Below are positions 24,974 to 33,779 of a stretch of 54,409 bases of DNA, one piece after another. How positions within the stretch are numbered: the stretch's first letter is position 1; each line of letters opens with the position of its first letter. This DNA comes from Ferruginibacter sp. (GTDB lineage Bacteria; Bacteroidota; Bacteroidia; Chitinophagales; Chitinophagaceae): assembly GCA_013141435.1 (NCBI GenBank), contig JABFQZ010000021.1, positions 1 to 54,409 of the forward strand, read 5' to 3'. The translations under genes and the position numbers were made by a program. The notes beneath the pieces are model-generated. The model did not search any database and was not told where the DNA came from. It saw only the letters and a list, made by a program, of their open reading frames with translations.

Positions 24974-27781
24974 ATGAAACATAAAACTTTTATTTACTTA
25001 TTGTTATTAGTAAATATAAACATCTTTGCTCAGCTACCAGGTAGTGGTCGTACTTTAGAGTTTAAAGCTTCCGAAGGGGATTATGCACAATCAGGTATAT
25101 CTAATGCATTAAGTACTAACGGTAGTTATACTATTGAAGGTTGGTACTTGTGGGGCAATGATGGGTATACAACTTCTGGTTTTTTATTTGAAATTGGTGA
25201 TGCCTCAAACGCATATAAATATATGTGGAACAATAGAACAGGCTTGTTTGGGCAAGCAAATGGCATTGTATGCGGTTTTAGAGCTGCCGATGGCTCGTAC
25301 AATGATTTTGTATTTAATTACATACCACCTCAGGCTAGTTGGGTGCATTTGGCACAAACATGGAATAGTATTACTCAAACTATTTCATTTTATGCTAATG
25401 GAATTTTAATAGGTAGCCAAGTAAGTACCAAAACTCCAGGATCTTTTTCTGATCCTCGTATCCAATTCTGTAAACAAATAGCAAACCTTGGCTCTCCAAC
25501 TTTTGATGGACGAATAGATGAATTTAGAATGTATAATCTAGCATTAGATGTAACAACTTATATAAGACCATATATGTGTCGTAAGATAAAAACAACTGAT
25601 TTTATTTATTCCAATTTAATTTGTTATTACAAATTTGATGACGCACCTTTAAGTAATGCTATTACCGATTATTCTTCAAACGCAATCAATGGCACTTTTA
25701 GTGGTCTAAATGCTCCAACAAGTCAAGTAAGTGGTGCTCCTATTGGCGATTTAAGTTCATGGAATTATGGAGGACCAACAGCTGGTGTAATTCTTACCAA
25801 TCCAATTCGTGGCGATAAATTAACTGCAACATTAAACGCTGGTAATGCCATTGGGTTGCAAGTTTACTGTGTTACCGATGCGCCTAACAGCATAACCGGA
25901 CAAACTGCACTTGCAGGCAATAATGGTTACTTTGGTATTTTTCCTATAAATGGTGATGCAGAAGTTGCTTATCAAACTATTTATGATTACGACGGAATCA
26001 GCTACGCAGGAATTGCTCAATCAAAACTAATAACTTATAAACGCAATTTTAACAATTCAAACATTTGGAGTAAAATGGCAACTGCTATAGATTCTATAGG
26101 TAAAACAATAACTGGTTTTACTAGGCAAGAGCGATCTGAAATAATGGTTGCTGCCTATACCTCTCCGAATAGCAAAAAACCTGGTAGTGGCAATGCAATA
26201 CAAAGTTCTGCAGGTGGTATTACAATTAATAATATTCCATTTTCAAGCAAGCCTACCAAAGCCATAACAGTAACTGCTTGGGTAAATATTACAGCAAACG
26301 TAAATTTTGGAGGAATTGTTGCCAATGCTTATGAAAATGGCCTCGACGAAGCAGGGTTTCATTTACATACAAATGCTGGTACTAATAATGTAGAGTTTGG
26401 AGTAGCAACAACAAATAATACTTTTGGCGATTTTATGCCTACAGCACCAGTGCCATTAAATAAATGGACACATATTGCAGGCACTTACGATGGCACTGCT
26501 GTAAGGTTATATATAAATGGAAGACTAATTGCATCAAGAGCTGCTACTGGCGATATTGACTGGATAACCTCAAACCCTACCAAGTATAGTATTGGTAATT
26601 ATACCTATAATAATGTCAACTCTTTTTTTAACGGAAAAATAGATGAAGTAAGTGTATGGAGTAAAGCATTAACTGAAGGTGAAATTAGAGATAGAATGTG
26701 TAGAAAAATTACCAATAGTGATCCTTTAAATCCATACATGAGTAGTTACTATAATTTTGATGAAAACCTTAATGGCACTATTGCTTATGATGGTACTATT
26801 TATGAAAATAATGGAACTTATACAGGCACAGTTGCAACGCAAGTTAGCCAAGCACCTATTGGCAATTTTAGTAAACATGATTATGTAAATGCTACAAAAG
26901 TAGTTAGTTTGCCAAATCCAAATAGTGTGAATGAAATTTTTGATGTTGGTTCATCGAGTGGTAACCCCGATGGATTACAGGTGTATTTGGTAAATGAAAA
27001 ACCAAATAGCGAAATAGGAATTAGTGGCGTAGGACAAAATGATAGATACTTTGGAGTGCATCAAATTGGTGGCACAAGCCCTCAATACACCGCTATATAT
27101 TCGTATGACGGTAATCCGTTTGTAAATGCTAGCAATGAATATTCACTTGCTTTATTTAAACGAACAGATAATAGTGTTACTACCTGGACGAACGCAAGTG
27201 GAGTATTGGATAATACTTTTAATACAATAGGTGTGCTAGGCCTAAGCACCGAATACATGCTTGGCAATACATTATTAGTATTACCATTAAACGAAATAAA
27301 ACTATCAGGTATTGTAGGGTTTAATAATGACAAATTGCAATGGAATACTATTGGCGAAATTAATATTGCAAGTTTTAAAATTCAGCATAGTATAGATGGA
27401 ATAAATTTTGTAACCCTAGGCTCTACAAATACTAAAGGCAATGGCGATAATATTTATTATTTCGATGCCCCACAAACGAGTGTAAATAATTTTTATAGAA
27501 TTTTAGCAACCGATATAGTAGGTGTTAAGCAGTACTCTAATATTTTAAAATTACAAACAGCAAAAATTGCAAAAATTACTGTATCTCCAAACCCTGCAAG
27601 CAATTATATTATACTTAATGGCATACTGCCACAAAGTAATTATGTTATAAAAAACTGTGTGGCGCAAGTAGTAAAAACAGGCATTACAAATTCAAATGAA
27701 AGTATTGATATTACTAAGTTTTCAAAAGGATTTTATACGATAATAATTAATAATACAAGCAATAAATTTATAGTACAATAG
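24974..27781 (+). CDS. Secreted LamG-domain protein with T9SS C-terminal sorting domain
   Basis: A 935-residue exported protein. The start at 24974 gives a clean signal peptide (MKHKTFIYLLLLVNINIFAQ); a longer frame from 24923 would begin inside the promoter. Two LamG/concanavalin-A-like modules are visible, about residues 25-210 (SYTIEGWYLWG; GRIDEFRMYNLAL) and 415-600 (AITVTAWVNI; NGKIDEVSVWSKAL), each followed by a segment with GLQVYCVTD or GLQVYLVNE. The last 75 residues (ITVSPNPASNYIIL ... GFYTIIIN) form a type A T9SS sorting domain, directing export through PorT/SprA-type machinery and attachment to the cell surface. Ligand unknown; LamG modules usually bind carbohydrate or protein. First gene of the block sharing the TAATTACAG promoter. 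Confidence 0.9.
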   Translation: MKHKTFIYLLLLVNINIFAQLPGSGRTLEFKASEGDYAQSGISNALSTNGSYTIEGWYLWGNDGYTTSGFLFEIGDASNAYKYMWNNRTGLFGQANGIVCGFRAADGSYNDFVFNYIPPQASWVHLAQTWNSITQTISFYANGILIGSQVSTKTPGSFSDPRIQFCKQIANLGSPTFDGRIDEFRMYNLALDVTTYIRPYMCRKIKTTDFIYSNLICYYKFDDAPLSNAITDYSSNAINGTFSGLNAPTSQVSGAPIGDLSSWNYGGPTAGVILTNPIRGDKLTATLNAGNAIGLQVYCVTDAPNSITGQTALAGNNGYFGIFPINGDAEVAYQTIYDYDGISYAGIAQSKLITYKRNFNNSNIWSKMATAIDSIGKTITGFTRQERSEIMVAAYTSPNSKKPGSGNAIQSSAGGITINNIPFSSKPTKAITVTAWVNITANVNFGGIVANAYENGLDEAGFHLHTNAGTNNVEFGVATTNNTFGDFMPTAPVPLNKWTHIAGTYDGTAVRLYINGRLIASRAATGDIDWITSNPTKYSIGNYTYNNVNSFFNGKIDEVSVWSKALTEGEIRDRMCRKITNSDPLNPYMSSYYNFDENLNGTIAYDGTIYENNGTYTGTVATQVSQAPIGNFSKHDYVNATKVVSLPNPNSVNEIFDVGSSSGNPDGLQVYLVNEKPNSEIGISGVGQNDRYFGVHQIGGTSPQYTAIYSYDGNPFVNASNEYSLALFKRTDNSVTTWTNASGVLDNTFNTIGVLGLSTEYMLGNTLLVLPLNEIKLSGIVGFNNDKLQWNTIGEINIASFKIQHSIDGINFVTLGSTNTKGNGDNIYYFDAPQTSVNNFYRILATDIVGVKQYSNILKLQTAKIAKITVSPNPASNYIILNGILPQSNYVIKNCVAQVVKTGITNSNESIDITKFSKGFYTIIINNTSNKFIVQ

Positions 27782-27850
27782 CCCAAAGCAAATTATTTTG
27801 TAAAATAAAAAAAACGTATAAAAATTATAACGGTTTAGAAATAATTACAA

Positions 27851-27893
27851 GCTTCTCTAATACTTTTTCATTGGATAAAAGTATTAGAGAAGC
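27851..27893. repeat. Perfect 17-bp inverted repeat
   Basis: GCTTCTCTAATACTTTT at 27851-27867 is the exact reverse complement of 27877-27893, around a 9-base loop. No T run follows directly. It lies 70 bases after the LamG gene stop and could block 3' exonucleases or act with the terminator at 27945. Confidence 0.7.
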
Positions 27894-27944
27894 AAAAGCT
27901 AGCACACCAATATAAAAAATAGGTAATAATTAGGGGGTAGTTTA

Positions 27945-27968
27945 AGGAGCAAGTATTTGCTCCTTTTT
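27945..27968 (+). terminator. Rho-independent terminator
   Basis: GGAGCAA pairs with TTGCTCC around a four-base loop, followed by seven T. It ends LamG-gene transcription before the promoter at 27984. Confidence 0.85.
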
Positions 27969-27983
27969 TTGTAAAAAAATATC

Positions 27984-28025
27984 TAATTACAGTATTGTTT
28001 ACATTAAGCATTCACAATAGTTTTG
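27984..28025 (+). promoter_or_regulatory. Promoter with shared upstream motif, copy 2
   Basis: TAATTACAGTATTGTTT at 27984-28000, -33 TTG at 27995-27997, a 20-base spacer and -7 TAGTTTTG at 28018-28025, followed by GCCTTGTAAATAAAAA, which is also present in copy 3. Confidence 0.8.
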
Positions 28026-28062
28026 CCTTGTAAATAAAAATATTTACCCAAAACTTTATTGT

Positions 28063-30015
28063 ATGAAAAAAATATCAGCAATTGTTTTTTTGCTTTGCAT
28101 ATATGCAAGTACGTATGCACAACCAGCCAACGATGAGCCTTGTGGAGCTATAGCACTTACACCTACCACCGCTACAACATTGCCTACAACTTGCACACCT
28201 GCTACTGTGCTTACATGGACAGGTGCTACAAATTCAACTACAAGTCCTTTGCCAAATTGTGGTTCTTGGAGTACAGCTAAAAAAGATGTGTGGTATAAAA
28301 TAACTGTGGTTGCAGGGGTAGATTCAATTTTAATAAACACTTCTGCAGGCTCAGGCGCAACACCTACCACAGATGCAGTAATGATATTATATTCCGCTAC
28401 AGCTTGTGATGGTACGTTTACTCAATTGGCTTGTGTAGATGATGTGCTTGGTAGTTCAATGCCTTTAATAAAAACAGCAATACCCAATGCTGGTGTGTAT
28501 TACATCCGCATTTGTGATTACAGCTTAAGCGCCAATGGCAATATTAATATTTGTGTAAATTTAAAACAGCAACATCCTACAATTGACCCCACTAAAAGAG
28601 TTGGTATAGGTACTGCAAACCCCGAGTATAACTTAGATGTAAATGGTACAACCAAAGTAAGAAGCGATTTAACAATCGATAATATTACCAAAACAAAAGA
28701 CCTAACCATAACCAACAATGTAAAAATTGAAGGCGGCAGCCCTGCTATTGGCAAAGTGCTTACAAGCGATGCAGCAGGCAATGCCACTTGGCAAGAAAAA
28801 AGCAGCAATGGTGGCGTAGGCTTTGGTAGCTGGGGCGATTGTAGTATGAATAATGTGAGTGAGTATAATCCAATTCCAGAAGAAGATAGCCTTTATAATA
28901 GTCAATTAGGTGCAAGCGTTTACATATCAGGCAATTATGCAATTTCAGGGGCTCCAAATTTTTCAAAAGTTGGAGCCCCTCTTTTAGGTTCAGCTAACAT
29001 TTATCAATATAATGATGGGAAATGGCTTTTATATAAAAACATCTTAAATCAAGATGGGAAAGCAAACGACAGATTTGGAAAGTCGGTAATGATATCTGCT
29101 GACTATGCTATAATAGGTAGTCCTTATGATGATATTGGAACGAATAATCTTTCCGACGAAGGTTCTGTATCAATATTTAAACTCGAAGGAGCAGATTGGG
29201 TCTTTATGCAAAAAATAGTTGATGCTTCGGGTTCTGCAGGCGATGGTTTTGGGTGGAGTGTTTCTATTTCGAATAATAAAATTATTGTTGGAAGCCCTTA
29301 TGATGATGTTGGAACAAACATAAACCAAGGCTCTGCAAGCATTTACAATCTAATTGGATCAACTTGGGTATTGATGCAAAAATTAACTCAGTCTTCTGGG
29401 GTACAAAATGATCAATTTGGTTACAGTGTCAGCATCTCTGGTAACTCTGCTATGGTAGGTATTCCGTTTAAGGATGTCGGTACTAATACTGATCAAGGCA
29501 TAGTAATAAATTATCAATTATTTGGTACCTGGTACGAATCGGCTATTTTAACTGACATAAATGGGCTTGGTTTTGATAATTTTGGAAAAGCTGTTTCAAA
29601 TTCAGGTGAATATGCAGTAGTCGGTGCTCCTTGGACAGATATTGGCTCAAATATTGATCAAGGTGCAGTTTTTACCTATAAATATTTGCCACTTAATACA
29701 GGTGGTGGCTTGGCTTTAATGAATAAACTTTTTGACATTAATGGTGTTACAAATGATAATTACGGCAGCTCAGTTTGTATTAATGACAATCTTCTAATTG
29801 TAGGTGTTGATATTGGGAATAGCACAACACAAGGTTCTGCTGTAATGTATCAAAGAGTTGGATTACAATGGAGAAAAGTGCAAAAGGTTTTAGATCCGGG
29901 TTCGGGTAACAATGATAATTTTGGAATTTCTGTTGGTATTGATGGTATTAATAAGAGATTTTTAATAGGGGCCTCATTTATCGGAAGTGTAATTTTCGGC
30001 AAACTTAATTTGTAG
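28063..30015 (+). CDS. Exported protein with PPC-like N-domain and seven-bladed FG-GAP-like propeller
   Basis: A 650-residue exported protein with signal peptide MKKISAIVFLLCIYASTYAQ. Residues 20-170 form a beta-rich domain (PANDEPCGAI, VWYKITV, YYIRICDYS) like those in PPC/CUB-type exported proteins. Residues 175-245 carry a short connector (RVGIGTANPEYNLDVNG ... TSDAAGNATW) known from tail-fibre-like and S74 proteins. From about 265 to the end, seven related blades follow the pattern FGxSVxISxxxxxxGxP, with GSPYDDIGTN and QGSAS-type turns, as in FG-GAP/integrin-alpha propellers. No T9SS tail is visible and the last blade reaches the C-terminus, so its export route is unclear. Residues 1-245 are paralogous to the protein at 30371. 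Confidence 0.82.
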   Translation: MKKISAIVFLLCIYASTYAQPANDEPCGAIALTPTTATTLPTTCTPATVLTWTGATNSTTSPLPNCGSWSTAKKDVWYKITVVAGVDSILINTSAGSGATPTTDAVMILYSATACDGTFTQLACVDDVLGSSMPLIKTAIPNAGVYYIRICDYSLSANGNINICVNLKQQHPTIDPTKRVGIGTANPEYNLDVNGTTKVRSDLTIDNITKTKDLTITNNVKIEGGSPAIGKVLTSDAAGNATWQEKSSNGGVGFGSWGDCSMNNVSEYNPIPEEDSLYNSQLGASVYISGNYAISGAPNFSKVGAPLLGSANIYQYNDGKWLLYKNILNQDGKANDRFGKSVMISADYAIIGSPYDDIGTNNLSDEGSVSIFKLEGADWVFMQKIVDASGSAGDGFGWSVSISNNKIIVGSPYDDVGTNINQGSASIYNLIGSTWVLMQKLTQSSGVQNDQFGYSVSISGNSAMVGIPFKDVGTNTDQGIVINYQLFGTWYESAILTDINGLGFDNFGKAVSNSGEYAVVGAPWTDIGSNIDQGAVFTYKYLPLNTGGGLALMNKLFDINGVTNDNYGSSVCINDNLLIVGVDIGNSTTQGSAVMYQRVGLQWRKVQKVLDPGSGNNDNFGISVGIDGINKRFLIGASFIGSVIFGKLNL

Positions 30016-30370
30016 TTTTATGATTAGCATTTATAGTAACTGTATTAAATTTTTAACAGTTAATTAATACAATCTTGTAAAAATCTAAATTTTTATTGTT
30101 TGATTTAAGTGATGATTTTAGATTATTAGTATAAATTAGTTTTTATGTTTTATAAATCAAATAAGTAAATGGTCAAAATTGAATAGAAAAGTTAAAATAA
30201 AGTTTTAAAAAATAGTTTCAAATTTTAAGATTATGTCATTAATAGAAAAATATATTTTTTTCTATTTTGCTTTTTCTAAAAACATTTACCCAATTACAGT
30301 ATTGTTTACCACACTTCAGCACAATAGTTTTGCCTTGTAAATAAAAACATTTTACTCAAAACTATTCGGT
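30016..30370 (+). other. Non-coding gap before the YadA-like gene
   Basis: Very AT-rich. The left part holds nothing I can identify. AATAGAAAAA and TTTTTCTATT at about 30240-30268 can form a hairpin and may end the preceding transcript. The right end carries promoter copy 3 (30292-30332). Confidence 0.5.
30292..30332 (+). promoter_or_regulatory. Promoter with shared upstream motif, copy 3
   Basis: AATTACAGTATTGTTTAC from 30292, -33 TTG at 30302-30304, a 20-base spacer and -7 TAGTTTTG at 30325-30332. Sequence and spacing match copies 1 and 2, and the bases after the -7 element match copy 2. Confidence 0.8.
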
Positions 30371-33322
30371 ATGAAAAAAATATTATCCATTGTTTTTTTG
30401 TGTTGCATTTTTACAAGTACGTATGCACAGCCTGCCAACGATGAGCCTTGTGGGGCAATAACGCTTACGCCAGTAATTTCTACATCGTTGCCTACATGTA
30501 CACCTGCTATACCACTCACATGGACAGCGGCCACAAATTCAACTACTACTCCCTTGCCAAGTTGTGGCAACTTAAGTACTACCAAAAAAGATGTATGGTA
30601 TAAAATAACTGTACCTGTGGATGTAGATTCTATTTTAATAAACACGGCTGTTGGAACAGGAGGTTCTCCATCAGGGGATGTTGTAATGGCTCTATATTCA
30701 GCAACTACTTGCGGAGGCACTTTTACACAAATAAGTTGTAACGATGATTCTGGAAATCCAAGTCCTAATGCGGCTATGCCATTTATCAAAACTGCCATTC
30801 CTGCTTCAGGCATTTATTATTTACGCATTTTTGATTATGAAGCAACATTAGCAAACGGTGATATGAAAATTTGTATTAACTTAAAACTAAATCAACCACC
30901 AATTGATCCAAACAAAAGGGTAGGAATAAACACAACCATACCCGAATATAATTTAGATGTAAATGGCACAGGCAAGTTTAGAAGCAATGTAATATTGGAT
31001 TCTCTAGCTACAGCAAGAGATTTAACCATTACCAATAATTTAAAAATAACCAACGGCACACCAGCTGCCAATAAAGTATTAACAAGCGATGCAGCAGGAA
31101 ATGCCACGTGGCAAACTCTAACAAGTGCAAGCACAAATGCTTGGGGGCTTACAGGCAATGCAGGTACAAATACTGCAAATAATTTTATTGGTAATACAGA
31201 TAATGTTCCACTCATTTTTAGGGTAGAAAATAAATATGTAGGTAAAATTGATTTAACAAACCGCAATATAGCATTTGGAGATAGCGCCCTTGGTTTAAAC
31301 ACTGCCTTTAATAATGTTGCGGTAGGTTCTAAGGCGATGTATAAAAATATTGGTTCTAGTGGATTAGTTGCTATTGGTGCATCTTCTCAGGAATTTGGTA
31401 CAGGTGGTAATAGTAACGTTGGAGTTGGTGTAGCCACTTTAAGAAGAAATAATGGAGATAAAAATACAGCAATTGGTTCCTTTGGTTTAACAGAAAATAC
31501 CTCTGGTACAAATAATACATCAATAGGAAATGAAGCATTAGTAGGTAACACAACTGGTATTAACAACACGGCCATTGGAGAGTCAGCAATAAAAACAAAC
31601 CAAACTGGCAATTATATAACTGCGGTAGGAGCATCTGCTTTATTGTACAATGTTGCAGATGCTAATACAGCAATGGGTAATAAAGCTGCCATATCAAACA
31701 CTACTGGTAAAAATATTATTGCAATAGGTAACAATGCTTTAGCAAACAATACAGTAAAAAATGATTTAATAGCTATTGGTGATAGTGCTTTGTATAATAA
31801 TGGTATAGGAGCAGGACAAACACAACATAGCACAAATAATATAGCAATAGGAGCAAAAGCACTTTTTTTAAATACTACTGGAAATACAAATATTGCATTC
31901 GGAAATTCAGCTTTAATAAAAAATAATACAGGTTTTAATAACACTGCAATAGGTGGTGGGGCACTTTTTAATAATCAAACAGGTACAAATAATATAGCTG
32001 TAGGTCCTTTTGCACTACTTACAAATAATGCAAGCTTTAATATTGCTATTGGTGCTATATCAGGAGCATTTAACAAAACTGGGAAAAGAAATATTTTTAT
32101 TGGGAATGCTACAGGGATATCTAACGACAGTGCCGATGCAAACATTGCAATAGGTAATAATGCTCTATTTAGCAATGTTGGAAAATCTGGTAACATTGCT
32201 ATTGGGGATAGTGCTATGTACTATACAAATTCTCCTTTAAAAGATAGAGGTGAATTTAATGTAGCAATTGGTCCTAATTCTTTAAAACAAAATATTGAGG
32301 GCTCTCATAATGTGGCCCTTGGGTTTGCCACATTAACAAAAAATATATCAGGTGGTAATACTGCAATTGGAAGTCTATCATTATCAACCAATACTAGCGG
32401 GGGTGCTAATGTTGGAGTTGGTTCATTTTCACTATTTAGTAATAGTACAGGTAGTTTTAATGTTGGAGTTGGTACAAGTGCGTTAAATGATAATACATCT
32501 GGTTTTGGAAATAATGCTGTTGGTTACAACTCCTTACTCACTAATCAAGTTGGAGATAAAAATAATGCTTTTGGCAGAGTAGCTCTAAGCCAAAATTCAA
32601 GCGGAAATAGAAATACAGCTATTGGAGATAGTAGTTTGTTTTCTAATAGGGATGGTAGTAGCAATACTGCTATTGGTGCAGAGTCATTATCGCTAAACAC
32701 TTACGGAAGTTTAAATACAGCAGTTGGATTAAGAGCACTTGCGTATAACACAATAGGAACAGGCAATACATGTGTTGGGCAATCTAGTTTTCCTGCAAGT
32801 GGTACAATTTCAAATTATACAGGTATTGGTTCATCCGTGGGTACGGCTGCTAGTGCAACAAATATGGTAGAAATTGGGAATAGCTCTGTTTCTGTAATTA
32901 GGGGCCAAGTAGGCTTTACAACCTACAGCGACAAACGCATAAAACAAAATATACAACAAAATGTACCTGGCCTATCTTTTATAAATAAACTACAACCAGT
33001 TACGTATTATTTAGATGTGCACAAGCAAAATGATTTAATGAAAGGACATAATGATTTGGATTACAAAGGCAAATACGATATAGAAAAAATACGCATGACG
33101 GGTTTTCTTGCACAAGATGTAGAGCAAGCTGCCAAAGATTGCAAGTTTGATTTTAGTGGTGTAGTAAAACCTCAAAACGAAAACGATTTGTATAGTTTAA
33201 GATATTCCGAATTTGTAGTGCCACTAGTAAAAGCTGTACAAGAGCAGCAAACACAAATAGAATTATTAAAACAACAAAATGAATTGCTTTTAAAAAGAAT
33301 AGAACTTTTAGAAAAAAAATAA
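30371..33322 (+). CDS. YadA-like repeat protein with peptidase S74 intramolecular chaperone
   Basis: A 983-residue exported protein with signal peptide MKKILSIVFLCCIFTSTYAQ. Residues 20-250 resemble the N-terminal part of the 28063 gene product. About residues 285-835 are a long run of YadA-head-like repeats of roughly 14 residues (NNTAIGxxAL, NVGVGTSAL), expected to fold as a trimeric beta-roll stalk. The C-terminal 120 residues are an S74 chaperone: TYSDKRIKQNI (the SDxRxK motif of the self-cleaving endosialidase chaperone), MTGFLAQDVEQAA, LRYSEFVVPLVKAVQEQQ and a final coiled coil. Established members trimerise the fibre and then cut themselves off. A trimeric surface fibre is likely; no T9SS tail is visible. 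Confidence 0.87.
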   Translation: MKKILSIVFLCCIFTSTYAQPANDEPCGAITLTPVISTSLPTCTPAIPLTWTAATNSTTTPLPSCGNLSTTKKDVWYKITVPVDVDSILINTAVGTGGSPSGDVVMALYSATTCGGTFTQISCNDDSGNPSPNAAMPFIKTAIPASGIYYLRIFDYEATLANGDMKICINLKLNQPPIDPNKRVGINTTIPEYNLDVNGTGKFRSNVILDSLATARDLTITNNLKITNGTPAANKVLTSDAAGNATWQTLTSASTNAWGLTGNAGTNTANNFIGNTDNVPLIFRVENKYVGKIDLTNRNIAFGDSALGLNTAFNNVAVGSKAMYKNIGSSGLVAIGASSQEFGTGGNSNVGVGVATLRRNNGDKNTAIGSFGLTENTSGTNNTSIGNEALVGNTTGINNTAIGESAIKTNQTGNYITAVGASALLYNVADANTAMGNKAAISNTTGKNIIAIGNNALANNTVKNDLIAIGDSALYNNGIGAGQTQHSTNNIAIGAKALFLNTTGNTNIAFGNSALIKNNTGFNNTAIGGGALFNNQTGTNNIAVGPFALLTNNASFNIAIGAISGAFNKTGKRNIFIGNATGISNDSADANIAIGNNALFSNVGKSGNIAIGDSAMYYTNSPLKDRGEFNVAIGPNSLKQNIEGSHNVALGFATLTKNISGGNTAIGSLSLSTNTSGGANVGVGSFSLFSNSTGSFNVGVGTSALNDNTSGFGNNAVGYNSLLTNQVGDKNNAFGRVALSQNSSGNRNTAIGDSSLFSNRDGSSNTAIGAESLSLNTYGSLNTAVGLRALAYNTIGTGNTCVGQSSFPASGTISNYTGIGSSVGTAASATNMVEIGNSSVSVIRGQVGFTTYSDKRIKQNIQQNVPGLSFINKLQPVTYYLDVHKQNDLMKGHNDLDYKGKYDIEKIRMTGFLAQDVEQAAKDCKFDFSGVVKPQNENDLYSLRYSEFVVPLVKAVQEQQTQIELLKQQNELLLKRIELLEKK

Positions 33323-33376
33323 AAGGTGTTCCTTTTTGTATACTAAAATTTTACTTAACAGCTTTAAAAATAAAAA

Positions 33377-33718
33377 ATGATTATAAACAATGAAATTCAA
33401 ATACCAACCGAAAGAGGTTTAGCTTCGATATGTTTAAAAAATATAATTCAAATAGAAGCCATAAGCAACTACTCCAAGTTATACATGAGTTCTACAATAT
33501 CTTACAAAAATGGAGTGGTTTTAAAATCTAACATACTTGTTGTGGCAAAAGTTTTAAAATGGTTCGATAAAAAATTAACACCAAATGGATTTATACGCAT
33601 ACATAGAAATAGATTAGTAAATATAAATTTTGTTACAAACAAAACTGCAAATCAAGTACAATTACTTAATACCGATTGGTTCAATATTTCTAGACGGAAA
33701 AGAAACTGCTTTAATTAA
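33377..33718 (+). CDS. Stand-alone LytTR DNA-binding protein
   Basis: A 113-residue protein made of little more than one LytTR domain: IIQIEAISNYSKLYMS near residue 24, FIRIHRNRLVNINFV near 72, and the closing WFNISRRKRN. It lacks a receiver domain and membrane segments. It lies 54 bases after the S74 fibre gene, on the same strand, with no obvious terminator between, so it may be co-transcribed. It is a candidate regulator of the surface genes, by inference only. A +1 frame continues open past its stop to 33762, which I take as chance because the annotated end matches the family. Confidence 0.8.
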   Translation: MIINNEIQIPTERGLASICLKNIIQIEAISNYSKLYMSSTISYKNGVVLKSNILVVAKVLKWFDKKLTPNGFIRIHRNRLVNINFVTNKTANQVQLLNTDWFNISRRKRNCFN

Positions 33719-33779
33719 TGGCAAACAAAGAATATCAATAATTCTTGGCCAAAGAGTTCAATAATTACTCAAAATATTG

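Noticed and set aside
33660..33762. Second open frame at the end of the LytTR gene, suggesting a frameshift
   Set aside because: The annotated frame already ends with the family-typical ISRRKR; the other frame shows no known LytTR ending.
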